This document shows positions 1 through 9,534 of a stretch of DNA of 64,000 bases, in pieces (the stretch's first letter is position 1; every line of letters begins with the position of its first letter). The stretch covers positions 558,001-622,000 of the forward strand of contig NZ_RBKU01000001.1 in assembly GCF_003633615.1 (NCBI RefSeq), in the 5' to 3' direction. Below the pieces are notes generated by a model that was given only the letters and a program-made list of their open reading frames with translations, searched no databases and had not been told where the DNA came from. Made by a program: the position numbers and the translations under genes. The DNA comes from Mucilaginibacter gracilis (lineage in GTDB: Bacteria; Bacteroidota; Bacteroidia; Sphingobacteriales; Sphingobacteriaceae).

Positions 1-381
1 CGCCATGCACAATCCGTAAAAGCATGTAGCTGAATTATTTCCTACATACTCGCCCATTAAATTAGTAGGGAATGGCAATAGTGAAATGAACATCAATAGC
101 AGGTTATTTAACCAAAAAATAGTTGGATCAATCCTTTTCAGAATTTGTATGAAACGGTGATGATTCATCCAGATCACACACACCACTAAAAAACTATTGA
201 TCCAGGCAATTAATTTAGGCAAAGTTGACAGGATGGCCATCCATACATTTGCATTCGTTGGATGATTTATATGGGGAAAATGCAGGTCGAACACCAACAA
301 AGTTGCTACAACAGTAAAAACTCCGTCACTGAATGTTTCGACCCGGCCGATGTTTAGATCTTCAAAACTAGGCGCTTTCAT
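1..381 (-). CDS. TMEM175-family (DUF1211) potassium channel-like protein, 3' end outside window
   Basis: 127 codons are visible from an ATG at 381 and the frame stays open to the window edge, so the C-terminus is missing. The start of the protein contains R13-x3-F17-S18-D19, the RxxxFSD signature of TMEM175/DUF1211 channels, followed by hydrophobic helices (about residues 20-31, 47-68 and 86-100). Members of this family conduct potassium across the cytoplasmic membrane. It lies just downstream of the RND efflux operon on the same strand and may be transcribed separately, because two palindromes occupy the gap before its start. Family assignment is firm from the motif; the physiological role is inferred. 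Confidence 0.85.
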   Translation of the reverse strand, partial: MKAPSFEDLNIGRVETFSDGVFTVVATLLVFDLHFPHINHPTNANVWMAILSTLPKLIAWINSFLVVCVIWMNHHRFIQILKRIDPTIFWLNNLLLMFISLLPFPTNLMGEYVGNNSATCFYGLCMA

Positions 382-391
382 AGTTGATGCA

Positions 392-426
392 ATCTTTACC
401 GGTAAAGATCCGCTTTACCGGTAAAG
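392..426. promoter_or_regulatory. Two tandem palindromes upstream of the TMEM175-like gene
   Basis: An 18-bp perfect palindrome (arms ATCTTTACC / GGTAAAGAT, 392-409) is followed by a 14-bp one (CTTTACC / GGTAAAG, 413-426). Their centres are 19 bp apart. They lie 11 to 45 bp upstream of the channel start and just past the efflux permease stop, which fits a double operator. The regulator is not identified; the TetR proteins encoded at 6.1-7.6 kb are candidates by proximity only. Confidence 0.55.
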
Positions 427-437
427 ATTATGTTAAA

Positions 438-3400
438 TTAATGACTGCTGTTAGAAACAGTTGTTGGTTGCAATTTCTCCTGTTTTTCAGGGAGCCATAT
501 CCCGATTTTTTCACGCAGACGGTCTACACTGTAATAAACCATTGGCACTACAAAAACCGTTAAACAAAGGCTGGATGACAGGCCGCCAATAATTACCCAT
601 GCCAAACCATTTTTCCATTCACTGCCAGGAGCTGTCGATATAGCGATAGGTATCATCCCGATAACCATTGCTGCTGTCGTCATTAAGATGGGCCGGAGCC
701 TCTCTTTTCCTGCCTCAATAAGTGCTTGCCATGTAGTATCTCCATGTTCTTTACGGTGATTGGCAAAGTCCACGATAAGTATCGCATTCTTAGCCACCAA
801 GCCGAGCAGCATGATCATGCCTAAAATGGTAAAAATACTCATGGAAGATTTAGTTAATGCCAAGGCTAAAAACACGCCGATGAAAGCCACCGGGAGAGAG
901 AATAGCACGACGAACGGATAAACAAAATTATCATATAATGCCACCATCACCAGGTACATCAATATAACCGCGGCTAATATAGCTATACCCATTGCACCGA
1001 ATGAATCGCCCTGCCGTTCCACATCACCACTCCAGCGAATGTCTATACCGGGCGGTAAAGGTTTCTCTACTAATGATTGTTTGATCTGATCGGCAATCAC
1101 GCCGGAAGTAATACCTAAAACATCGCTTTTTATAGTAACAGAAGTACGCCGGTCCTTTCTTTCCAAAACGCTTGGACCGCTCCCCTGCACTATATCGGCA
1201 AATTGTGATAGTTTAATTAATTTGCCGGAAGAACTGTTAAAGGTCATCGCTTTTACATCCTCCACGCTATGCTTATCAAAGTCGTCAAACTTCACTTTAA
1301 TATCATATTCGTTCGTACCCACCCGATATTTGGCATCATCATTACCGGCAAAGGCATTTTGTAGTACCGCGCCAACCATATTAATATTCAAGCCCAGTTG
1401 ACTCATCTTTTCACGATCAATATTTACCGCTACTTCCGGGTTGCCATCTTCCACACTTAATGCTACGTTAATAGCGCCAGGCATGGCTTTTATACGCTGT
1501 TTTAACTCATTGGCGGCTGCCATTAATTGGGAGGTATTTTCTCCATTCAATACCAGTTGTATCGGTTCGCCGCTATTAACCATACTGACCATTGTAGGGC
1601 TGATCTTTACACCTGCGAAATGCTGCGCAATATCAAGGGTTTTCTTCAGCATTATTTTTTCTGTAGGAAGCTTACGTTCTTGTTTATCAACCAGTGTTAC
1701 CGTCAATTCCGATTTATAATCAGAACCAACCCCAGCTACCAGTGACGATGTACTTGATCCGGCCACATTGCTTGCAACATCTACAACATCGGCTTGTTTA
1801 CGCAGATAGCTCTCTATGGCATTGCTGCGCAAATTATTTTGTTTTACTGTCGTATTCTTATCAAACTCTAATGCCAGCCTGAACTGGCCTTTATCGGTAG
1901 GAGCTATAAATTCACTACCTATAACGCCCAATTTCATGACCCAGACCACTACTGCAAACAGGCATATCACGATACCGCTCATCGCCAGTTTGTGGCTTAA
2001 TACCCATTTGAGTGAGTTAATATACCAATTCGTCAAACCGGTGATGAGTTTCTCAAACAGGATAAGCGGCTTATCCAATAGCTTCCGGTTATCCAGTATG
2101 CTTACTTTGCCAAAACGCGAGGCCAGCCATGGAGTCAGTGTAAAACAAACAAAAAGGCTCATTAACGTTGCGATGACGATAGTAGCCGAATAAGCGCGCA
2201 GGATAGAACCGATGCTGTTTTGAATAAGGCACAAAGGCCCAAAAACTACAACGTCAACCATCGTAATAGCAATGGCAGAGAAGCCTATTTCGCTGCGGCC
2301 ATCAAGCGCCGCGGTTACTTTATCTTTACCCATTGACAGGTGCCGGTGAATATTTTCTAAAACCACGATACTGTCATCCACCAGTATACCAATTACCAGT
2401 GATAGGCCCAGCAAGGTCATTAAATTCAGGGTGTAACCCATCAGGTACAGTGCGATAAATGTAGAAATCAGGGAGGTTGGAATAGCTACCAGCACAATCA
2501 GCGAATCGCGGATGCTGTGCAAAAATAACAGCATGATCACAGCAACCAGAATTACGGCCAGTATCAAATCATCCACCACACCGCCAGCGGCTTCAAGCGT
2601 GTAGTCAGCTGTATCATCCGCAATGATGAATTTCACCCCGTTTGCGGCATATCTTTTTTCAATAAGCGCAATTTTTTGTTTAACCTGCTTACTAATCTCT
2701 ACTGCGTTGGCCCCCCCCTGCTTTTTGATAAGCAGACCAATACCGTTTTGTCCGTTATAACGGAATACGCTTGACGGGTCTTTGGTAACGTCGGCTACGC
2801 TGGCAACGTCACTCAGTCTTACCGGGCTTCCGGCAGCCGGCAGGCTTACGACCAGTTTATCGAGTTGGGATACAGAACTGTAATTACCGGACAAACGCAC
2901 GGTCATCTGTCCCATGCTCTCGGATTTAATTTTTCCGGCCGGGAGTTCCTGATTACCGTTAGCAACGGCTGTCGTCACATTTAAAATAGAAAGGCCGTAG
3001 TAATCCAGTTTGTCTTTATTAATATTTACCTGTATCTCACGTTCCTGTCCACCAATCAGCGTAATCTCCCCAACGCCGGTTATTTGTTGGAACAGCGGAT
3101 TTACCTGATTTTTAACAATATCATAAAAAGCGGCATTATCGAGCGACTATGTGGCCATCAGCTGAACAATAGGCTGATCGCTTGGCGTTACTTTACTGAT
3201 ACTAGATGCTTTAACATCAGTTGGCAAGTCGCTTTTGATATTGTTTATTTTGCGTTGTACATCCTGTTGCTTTTGATCTATATTAGTGCCGCTGACGAAC
3301 TCGGCAGTAATAATAGAGGTTCCTTCCAGCGATTGCGAGGTGATGGTTTTGATACCGTCTACCGCGCTTAACTGGTCTTCAATTTTTTTTGTTACCGTTT

Positions 3401-3581
3401 GCTCTATGTTAGCCGGCGCTGCTCCGGGATAATTGGTTGTAACAACAAGGGTCGGACTGGATATATCAGGCAGAAGCTCGTAGCTCAACTGCTGGTAGCA
3501 AAATAACCCGCCGCCTATTAGTATCGAAAACATTACGATAATGAGGGAGGGTCTTTTTATAGCTATTTCGGTTAAAGTCAT
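438..3581 (-). pseudogene. RND (AcrB/HAE1-type) efflux permease interrupted by one in-frame amber codon
   Basis: The reading frame from ATG 3581 to the stop at 438 would encode about 1047 residues, the normal length of an HAE1 RND permease. It is broken only by TAG at 3147-3149. The protein before the stop ends in QLMAT and the frame resumes with SLDNAAFYD, so nothing is missing around the stop. The first part has the start helix and porter domain; the second has VDDSIVVLEN in transmembrane helix 4 with the proton-relay Asp pair, the porter repeat and the last transmembrane bundle. Such permeases export drugs or metals with the adaptor and TolC-like partner encoded just upstream. It may be a true nonsense mutant, a suppressed stop, or a sequence error. 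Internal GTG 2978 could restart a truncated product, which would lack helix 1. Confidence 0.9.
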
Positions 3582-3631
3582 ATTCTTAATGTTAAGTTTT
3601 TTTTACATGTAACTTATTTTCAGCTCCCTAT

Positions 3632-4684
3632 CTATTTTATTTCGACCTTCGTACCTTCGGTCAGGTTTACAAGTCCGCCTGTGATCACGATATCATTGAT
3701 ATTTAAACCTTTTGTTACTTGTATTCGCGTGTCATTACTGGCACCTGTCTCAATATCGTGCAACCTGGCTACACCTTGCTCGGCTATGTAAACCTGTGGC
3801 CTTTTAGAAGACCCCAGTAAGGCTGAACGCGGTATGCTAAAGGCATTTTGCAAAGGGGAACTACCCATTGTTACACGACCATACATACCAGACCGCAAAG
3901 GGGTTTGGGCTTTGTTAGTCACTAAAAATTTTACCATGTAATTATGAGAAACATCGGCATCACTGGACACATAATTCACAACGCCTTTAAATACCGCGTC
4001 GGGATAAACGTCCGTTTTAACATCCATTATCATCCCATTTTTAAATTGCGGGATATATTTTTCAGGTACGCTTATCTCAAGCTTTAAAGTAGCAATATCA
4101 ATCAGCGTTGCCATCGGGTTTCCAGGGGATACAATAGCCCCGAGGTCGAAATTCCTTGCGGTAACAACACCGGTAAATGGAGCTTTAATCGTATATTGTT
4201 TAATTTGCGTGTTCAACTGCTCTATTTGAGCCTGGCTGGTCAGCACCTGCGTTCGTGCGTTATCCATTTGCAGTTGCGTAACTCCCGTTGGTGCTGATTC
4301 ATAACGTTTCAAAGTGTTTTGATTGTTGCCAAGGCTAGCCATTGCAGAGCTGAGCTGGGCACGCAATACACCATCATCCAGGCGGGCAATCAGACTGCCG
4401 GTCTTTACCATACTACCTTCCTCTATGCCAACGGTAATTACCTTTCCGGAAGTTTCTGATGCGATAGTAACGGCTCTATTTGGTGAAAAAGCCCCTAAAA
4501 AAGGGGTTGCAATTTTAAAGTCAGCGCCTTTAACGGTATCTGCCTGTACAATGGCTTTTGTATTCACCGCAGGCCGGTAAACCCTGGCTTCCACCTCTTT
4601 TTTATTAGATAATAGTTTGAAGACCGTAAATACCACAAGGCCAAGAAGGACTATAATAACAATGATTTTGTTTGATTTTTTCAT
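3632..4684 (-). CDS. RND efflux periplasmic adaptor (HlyD/AcrA family)
   Basis: The 350-residue protein starts with an uncleaved or signal-anchor helix (about residues 7-24). It continues with the barrel-sandwich half ending SGKVITVGIEEGSMV, a coiled-coil hairpin (about 105-165) with ALSSAMASL-like heptads, the second lipoyl half TIKAPFTGVVTARN, then beta-barrel and membrane-proximal domains. Adaptors of this family bridge the inner-membrane RND pump and the outer-membrane TolC channel. It sits between the TolC-like gene (22 bp upstream) and the permease gene (50 bp downstream), so it belongs to the same transcript. It looks intact even though the permease is interrupted. Confidence 0.93.
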   Translation of the reverse strand: MKKSNKIIVIIVLLGLVVFTVFKLLSNKKEVEARVYRPAVNTKAIVQADTVKGADFKIATPFLGAFSPNRAVTIASETSGKVITVGIEEGSMVKTGSLIARLDDGVLRAQLSSAMASLGNNQNTLKRYESAPTGVTQLQMDNARTQVLTSQAQIEQLNTQIKQYTIKAPFTGVVTARNFDLGAIVSPGNPMATLIDIATLKLEISVPEKYIPQFKNGMIMDVKTDVYPDAVFKGVVNYVSSDADVSHNYMVKFLVTNKAQTPLRSGMYGRVTMGSSPLQNAFSIPRSALLGSSKRPQVYIAEQGVARLHDIETGASNDTRIQVTKGLNINDIVITGGLVNLTEGTKVEIK

Positions 4685-4706
4685 TTTTTGAGGTTATTGA
4701 TGAAGT

Positions 4707-6092
4707 TTAGTTTTGATTTTTTAGCAGCGTACCCTGCGCTTTTTTAACATCGAGTTCTGCCTGCTTAATATTGATAAGTGCATTCACAAAGTTGTTCTGA
4801 GCGGTTTGAAGGTCGCTGTTGCTGTTGATGAAATCGCTTACTTTAACCAACCCGCTTTTATATTGAGCATCAATATCCTTCATCACCTTTTGCGCCAGCA
4901 ACAGGTTTCGTTGCTGATTTTGAAAGGTTATAAAATTGCTTTTCAGATCGGCATAGGCATTCGCCAGATCTTTATTGTTTTGCTGCGTCGTTTGCTGTGC
5001 CTCTACTTCGTACTTTTTCATTTCAAAGTATTTTTGCCTGGCCTGGTACTTAATGCTGAAACCATCAAAAATCGGGATGGATAGTTTTAAGCCGAAGTAG
5101 GAATTAGGATAATATTTGTTGTTGATCGTATTGAAAGGATTTGCAGTTGTTGAATAACCATATAAACCGTAGGCGCCGTTTAATGATAATGTTGGCAAAT
5201 AACCTGCTTTAATATTTTGCTCTTGCAGTTTGGCTATTTTAACATTTGCCATGACCTGCTGATAATTCGTTTTTGAAGTTTCGTCAAGTGATGGTAACTG
5301 TAAAATAGCATCGTCTGCCTCGTCAGCTGCAAATGGGATCACGGCAATTTCAGTGCTTAATGGCAGGTTCATGAGGGTCTTAAGCATGTTGTAATACTTC
5401 TCTTTGCTGTTTTCCTGGCTCTGTATACTGGCCATATCGTTATCTCTGGTTACGTTAAGCCTGTCTACGTCGGTTTGAGTCGCAAGGCCGGCCTTTAATT
5501 GATCCTTTATGCTTGCCAATAATTTTTCCGTGTTGACCAAAGTTTCTTTGCTCAATTCCGTTTGTTTGATGACAGACTGAATATTGTAATACGTGGCCGA
5601 AACATTGTACACCAAATCTTCCTTACTACTGGTGATCTGGAGTTGATTTAAATTCACGGCTACTTTTGCAGCTTTTAAGGCTATGATAGCCGAAGGGTTA
5701 AAAATATTTTGATTTAAAGTAATTGTTCCGGACTTGCTTTGCGGCACCCCGAACTTCACAGCCGAATAGGTTCCCTTAGGACCACCAAAGGCATCAGCAG
5801 GAATAACACTGGTAGACACCTGGAATGCATATTGATAAGACCCTTCTCCGGCAATAGTGGGCAATAACGTACTGAACTGCTGTTGAACTCCTGCTTTAGT
5901 TTTCTCCAGATCATAGCCATCTGCTGTTAACTGAAGACTTTTCTGTAGTGCGTTATCCACACACTGTTTAAGTGTTAGCGTTTCCTGGGCCTTTGCCTGG
6001 TACGGACAATCCAGAAAATATACCAGTACACAAGCCAGGGTTAAAATTCGATTTTTAATTATCATTTTTGTTTGACTTTTTTGTTGAAACAT
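4707..6092 (-). CDS. TolC-like outer-membrane efflux protein
   Basis: A 461-residue protein with an N-terminal signal (hydrophobic about 12-24, cleavage near AKAQ) and two repeats of the outer-membrane efflux protein fold. Typical marks are TLKQCVDNALQKSLQL near the mature N-terminus, the ATQTDVDRLNVTRDN helix, and the second repeat with AKLQEQNIKAGYLPTLSL and IPIFDGF. It forms the outer-membrane and periplasmic tunnel for the adaptor and permease encoded downstream. Only 3 bp separate it from the TetR gene upstream, so TetR and pump are co-transcribed. Substrate cannot be read from sequence. Confidence 0.92.
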   Translation of the reverse strand: MFQQKSQTKMIIKNRILTLACVLVYFLDCPYQAKAQETLTLKQCVDNALQKSLQLTADGYDLEKTKAGVQQQFSTLLPTIAGEGSYQYAFQVSTSVIPADAFGGPKGTYSAVKFGVPQSKSGTITLNQNIFNPSAIIALKAAKVAVNLNQLQITSSKEDLVYNVSATYYNIQSVIKQTELSKETLVNTEKLLASIKDQLKAGLATQTDVDRLNVTRDNDMASIQSQENSKEKYYNMLKTLMNLPLSTEIAVIPFAADEADDAILQLPSLDETSKTNYQQVMANVKIAKLQEQNIKAGYLPTLSLNGAYGLYGYSTTANPFNTINNKYYPNSYFGLKLSIPIFDGFSIKYQARQKYFEMKKYEVEAQQTTQQNNKDLANAYADLKSNFITFQNQQRNLLLAQKVMKDIDAQYKSGLVKVSDFINSNSDLQTAQNNFVNALINIKQAELDVKKAQGTLLKNQN

Positions 6093-6095
6093 AAT

Positions 6096-6773
6096 CTAAA
6101 AAAAATCTGCTGTAAATGCAGTTTTTAAAAACGTTTTTAAGTGCACTTTTCTTTCCTTCATCAATTCCATATATTGTTCATTATTCAGCGAAAGGAGGTT
6201 TTGTATCACCGCGCCACCGGCAAATGAAAAAAGGCACATAGAGATCACCGTAATTAATATTTGTTCTGGCGCGCCTTTCATTTCCCCATTTTTAACAGCC
6301 TTTTCTATGCCGTGCAAAAGGATGTGAAAAGGGTTATCATTTGTTTCAGTCATCAAAATATCCTTCATCATATCCGGATTGTTATTGAACTCATTAAGCA
6401 TAAACAGATCTAACTCCGGTTCTACTAGAGCATGATCAAAATATCCGTCTACGAAAGCGTCCATTTTTTCGAGTGTGGAGTAATTGTTGTTACGAAGCAC
6501 CTCGGTTCTTACTGCTATACTCCGGAAGGCCTCTTTCCAGATCACCTGAAATAATTTATCTTTACTACGATAATAATAATTAAGTGTAGTGCGGCCAATA
6601 CCCGCTACCTGGGCAATTTCCTGCATCCGGGCACCGGCTAATCCTCTTTTTAAAAAAACAGTTTTTGCGGCTGCCTTGATCTGGGCTTCAGTATCTATAA
6701 GTTTTATGTCTTTCAAAGTAATGGTATCAGACTTTATGCCGGACCTGAAAAGTAAACAAGTATTATACATCAT
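6096..6773 (-). CDS. TetR/AcrR-family transcriptional regulator, first gene of the efflux operon
   Basis: 225 residues with an N-terminal TetR helix-turn-helix at about residues 33-80 (TVFLKRGLAGARMQEIAQVAG then GRTTLNYYYRSKDKLF). The C-terminal helical part would bind a ligand. Being the first gene of the operon with TolC, adaptor and permease, it most likely represses its own transcript until a pump substrate is bound. The start could also be later (an ATG near residue 50 is too late for the DNA-binding domain), so the long N-terminus is kept. The binding site may be the palindrome at 6906-6921, 130 bp upstream. Confidence 0.9.
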   Translation of the reverse strand: MMYNTCLLFRSGIKSDTITLKDIKLIDTEAQIKAAAKTVFLKRGLAGARMQEIAQVAGIGRTTLNYYYRSKDKLFQVIWKEAFRSIAVRTEVLRNNNYSTLEKMDAFVDGYFDHALVEPELDLFMLNEFNNNPDMMKDILMTETNDNPFHILLHGIEKAVKNGEMKGAPEQILITVISMCLFSFAGGAVIQNLLSLNNEQYMELMKERKVHLKTFLKTAFTADFF

Positions 6774-6905
6774 TTTTCTTAACCTACTATCATTTTTAAT
6801 GCCTTTTGCTTACCACATTGCGTCTGTCCTATAATTACCTGTTTAACCGTCATGGTCAAAACGATGACGCTTCGACTAATGATTCCCTAACATTTATCTG
6901 GTATC

Positions 6906-6921
6906 CTTTGCATTTGCAAAG
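6906..6921. promoter_or_regulatory. 16-bp palindrome between two TetR genes
   Basis: CTTTGCA-TT-TGCAAAG is a palindrome with 7-bp arms in the gap between the two TetR genes (6774-6977). It lies upstream of the TetR-efflux operon and just after the second TetR gene. An operator role is inferred from position and symmetry only. Confidence 0.4.
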
Positions 6922-6977
6922 CATGAAGAGTTTTGTCTAATTATTATTTACCTTTTTAAGAATGACGTAATTAAAAT

Positions 6978-7631
6978 TTAATCCTCCCAAAAAGGACGTG
7001 TCAATGTTTGCGGTCCTAGTACAAAACGATGTTGATTTTTATAGAGGTTTATTAAGTTAGTTCCAGCAGAAGTAGCGATCCCGCTGATCAGGTGTCCGAA
7101 TATTTCCTCGGACAAGGTTGTTGTATGATAAGCTGTTGAAGGAAAAATGCTGGTATCTGAAATTAACAACAGGCTTTCCAGGAAAAATCGGGACATCAAA
7201 GCAGGGTTAATATCCTCCTGATATAACTGCTTAGTAATTCCATTTTCAATACTTGTTTTTATAGTTTGAAAAATGAATCCATCTTTATGCTCTTTCATTG
7301 CTAAATAGGCCTTGTGGTGATTTTTTTCCAGCTCATTTAAAATAGGTTTGTTTAAATCCAGGTACATTTTTTGCACAACCACCATCGTAAAAAATAATTC
7401 GGTGATAGGATCATTGCTTTTCCTGATGAATGATTTGCAGCTTTCCTCATTTTCGGCAATAGCCTTTTCAATGAAATTTTCAACTAATGCATCCTTGCTT
7501 TCAAAAAATTTGTAAATGGTTTTTTTACTAACGTGCACTTCAGTTGCAATATCATCCATGGTAACAGATCTGATACCATGTTTGAGAAAAAGCTCATGTG
7601 CCTTTTCAGCAATTATAACAGGAGTTTCCAT
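6978..7631 (-). CDS. TetR/AcrR-family transcriptional regulator
   Basis: 217 residues. The N-terminal DNA-binding domain is clear at about residues 4-50: IIAEKAHELFLKHGIRSVTM, then DDIATEVHVSKKTIYKFFESKD, the standard TetR recognition helix. The C-terminal part (about 60-190) is all helical and would sense a ligand. It follows the gene at 7649-8116 by 17 bp, so the two may be one transcript. It is not part of the tight efflux operon, because 200 bp separate it from the next TetR gene. Target genes are unknown; the unknown genes upstream or the pump are the natural candidates. Confidence 0.88.
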   Translation of the reverse strand: METPVIIAEKAHELFLKHGIRSVTMDDIATEVHVSKKTIYKFFESKDALVENFIEKAIAENEESCKSFIRKSNDPITELFFTMVVVQKMYLDLNKPILNELEKNHHKAYLAMKEHKDGFIFQTIKTSIENGITKQLYQEDINPALMSRFFLESLLLISDTSIFPSTAYHTTTLSEEIFGHLISGIATSAGTNLINLYKNQHRFVLGPQTLTRPFWED

Positions 7632-7648
7632 AATTGTAGCTTAATATT

Positions 7649-8116
7649 TTAATTTGATAACATTTGTCGGTAACCGGTTGCCTGATGAACTAAATTCCGA
7701 TAACGGTTTTCAGCTAATGTGCTCAGCAACTCGTTAATCAGAAACTTGCAGAAAACAATGGATACTACCTTTTTTGCAATCATTTCCCCCGGTGGCATAA
7801 CATTTTGATAGCATGTCCTGAATTTGTCAATTACAGAGTGCCGATCGTCGTAATACATATTGAACCAGGTTTTTATACCCTCCAATAATTTTCCCGAAAG
7901 CACAAAGTCCCTTGGTGCCTGACGTAGGAGATAAGCATAGAGAAGATCACTCTTAGTTGCATTTTCAACAAGAACGGTAGGTTTATTGACATAATCGTTA
8001 AAACGATTTTGCGCATATAGCTCGTCAATTTTCGTTTCCAGTTCACCACGCAATCTTTCCGAAAGATCAATATACCCGGGCTGACATAAAATAATGGCCT
8101 TAAAATCTGCTTTCAT
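7649..8116 (-). CDS. Hypothetical protein, 155 aa, upstream of a TetR gene
   Basis: Not recognised. The protein is soluble-looking and mostly helical, with a charged middle (FRTCYQNVMPPGEMIAKK) and a C-terminal hydrophobic helix about residues 118-132. No signal peptide and no catalytic motif were seen. It is preceded by another unknown gene on the same strand (24 bp gap) and followed by a TetR gene (17 bp gap), so the three form a compact unit. Codon use resembles the neighbours. Confidence 0.5.
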   Translation of the reverse strand: MKADFKAIILCQPGYIDLSERLRGELETKIDELYAQNRFNDYVNKPTVLVENATKSDLLYAYLLRQAPRDFVLSGKLLEGIKTWFNMYYDDRHSVIDKFRTCYQNVMPPGEMIAKKVVSIVFCKFLINELLSTLAENRYRNLVHQATGYRQMLSN

Positions 8117-8140
8117 AATTTGAGGATTAAAATTTATTGA

Positions 8141-8503
8141 TCAGTTATTCTCACGATAGCAATTCATACCGCAGTGTAGGATTTTGTAAAACGATGCAAG
8201 TTTGGGCTTAATCAGAACATAGTATAAAGAGTCGATTAATCCTCCAATATTTATTCCGGCTGGATCAAAGTTTCTTACGATATAATCCATTACAACTTTA
8301 AAAACAGCTATGTCAATCCAGCGAATGAAGCTGGATATATAAATATGCCCATCAATCGTATCATAGGTTGCGGTATAGTTATCCCTGTTGATTTGTTGTC
8401 GCATCCTTTTTATAGCTAAACTTTTAGCAAGAAACAGCTTGCGAATTATCGTCAGTAAGCTGATGTTTAATAAGTTATTCCGGTGTATACTTAAAGCTAT
8501 CAT
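8141..8503 (-). CDS. Hypothetical protein, about 120 aa
   Basis: Not recognised. The ATG at 8503 is preferred over the TTG two codons earlier. The protein is basic and helical with a central stretch YISSFIRWIDIAVFKVVMDY and no obvious signal peptide. It begins the unit formed with the unknown gene at 7649-8116 and the TetR gene at 6978. A TolC-like gene remnant ends 18 bp upstream of it, so its promoter region may have been remodelled. Confidence 0.4.
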   Translation of the reverse strand: MIALSIHRNNLLNISLLTIIRKLFLAKSLAIKRMRQQINRDNYTATYDTIDGHIYISSFIRWIDIAVFKVVMDYIVRNFDPAGINIGGLIDSLYYVLIKPKLASFYKILHCGMNCYRENN

Positions 8504-8521
8504 GGACAAATTTTTTTTAGT

Positions 8522-8695
8522 TTACCAGTAAGCGATCCCGGTTAAACGGGCCAATTCGAGGTTGGCCTGGCATAACTGGATTTGGTAACGCAGCTGTGTT
8601 AATGATACCGTTTGCACATTCGTACTGGCATTGGTGAGTTCCAAATTTTTCCCGGTGCCATTTTTATAGCGGTTGTTATTTCTTCCGTTTCCATT
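8522..8695 (-). pseudogene. C-terminal remnant of a TolC-family outer-membrane protein
   Basis: 58 codons ending in TAA at 8522-8524 read RYKNGTGKNLELTNAST, then a helix TQLRYQIQLCQANLELARLTG and the end AYW. This is the second-repeat signature and tail of TolC-type proteins (RYxxGxxxxLELxxA ... A..L..LTG). No start codon and no upstream half exist, because the frame closes at the MarR promoter region. It is therefore a decay product of an efflux gene distinct from the intact TolC gene at 4.7-6.1 kb. Confidence 0.8.
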
Positions 8696-8725
8696 GTGTT
8701 AAGTAATTACAATACAATAGTACAC

Positions 8726-8762
8726 ATTGTTTACTATATTAGTCAATATTGTTTACTATATT
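8726..8762. promoter_or_regulatory. Direct repeat operator upstream of the MarR gene
   Basis: The 15-mer ATTGTTTACTATATT occurs at 8726-8740 and again at 8748-8762, 22 bp apart, about two helical turns. Just upstream ATAGTA (8717-8722) forms an inverted half-site to the TACTAT in the repeat. A TAnnTTTG element (TAATTTTG, 8823-8830) lies 4 nt before the MarR start, so translation may be leaderless. Autoregulation by MarR is inferred. Confidence 0.55.
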
Positions 8763-8834
8763 TAAATGATTTAGATTCACTTATTGCAATTTGATGACGA
8801 ACTGTAATTCAGTTAAATAAATTAATTTTGAGCT

Positions 8835-9302
8835 ATGGAATATCAAGGTGAAAAGCAGGAAGCCGATTTGGAGAGAAATTTATTCAGGATTGTATATGTA
8901 CTTAAACGTGCCCTTGATGATTGGGGTGAAGAGCATATCAAGACTTTAAACAATCCTCATCTGCAGGCTACATTTATACCTTTCTTTATGAATATCGGTT
9001 CGTCCGGTGCCTCTAACAGTGATCTGGCTGCTATGTTCAGGATATCCAAGCAAGGTGCAAGCCGTATCGTAAAAGGGCTGGAAGCCTCGGGGCTTGTACG
9101 AGCTGAAAAAAGTGACAAGGATGGCAGGTCGTTTATGCTTTACCTCACGGATAATGGGCAGCGGTTTTATAAGGAGCAACTGGAGATCATAAACGAGCTT
9201 AAGAAGGATTACATCAAGTTAACGGGTTCAAAAAACTATGATAACACCATCGATCAGCTGCTGAAATTGATTGATTATCACAATACTGCTGATCAAAAGT
9301 AA
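8835..9302 (+). CDS. MarR-family winged-helix transcriptional regulator
   Basis: 155 residues. The winged helix is at about residues 38-105: HLQATFIPFFMNIGSSGASNS as entry helices, DLAAMFRISKQGASRIVKGLE as helix-turn-helix, and the wing around EKSDKDGRSFMLYLTDNG. The DGR in the wing is the usual MarR signature. MarR proteins bind palindromic sites as dimers and release on ligand binding or oxidation. It is transcribed divergently from the TolC remnant and the unknown genes at 7.6-8.5 kb, which suggests that it once controlled an efflux gene there. The repeats upstream probably mediate self-control. Confidence 0.9.
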   Translation: MEYQGEKQEADLERNLFRIVYVLKRALDDWGEEHIKTLNNPHLQATFIPFFMNIGSSGASNSDLAAMFRISKQGASRIVKGLEASGLVRAEKSDKDGRSFMLYLTDNGQRFYKEQLEIINELKKDYIKLTGSKNYDNTIDQLLKLIDYHNTADQK

Positions 9303-9327
9303 ATACCAAACAGACAGCGAACGGAAT

Positions 9328-9534
9328 TACGTCCTTGATGATAATTTTTCTTTCATCTGTTACCAGTATACCTTCTGTTTTAAATTCCTTGAGCAGCCTA
9401 ATCACATTTTCTTCGGCAATTCCAGCCATATTCGCCAGGTTGGCGCGGGAAATATTCAGTGAAATTGTTTCGTCTATATACCACTGATAATTGACCTCAC
9501 TTGGCAATTTTAAAATGACCACTTCCAGTACTCA
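9328..9534 (-). pseudogene. C-terminal DNA-binding remnant of a Crp/Fnr-family regulator
   Basis: The translated strand reads SRANLANMAGIAEENVIR followed by LLKEFKTEGILVTDERK and IIIKD, the Crp helix-turn-helix and wing. The cyclic-nucleotide-binding half is absent upstream, where the frame meets stops. The open frame runs on past the natural end into the antisense of the MarR gene. It is a gene fragment, not a functional regulator. Confidence 0.7.
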
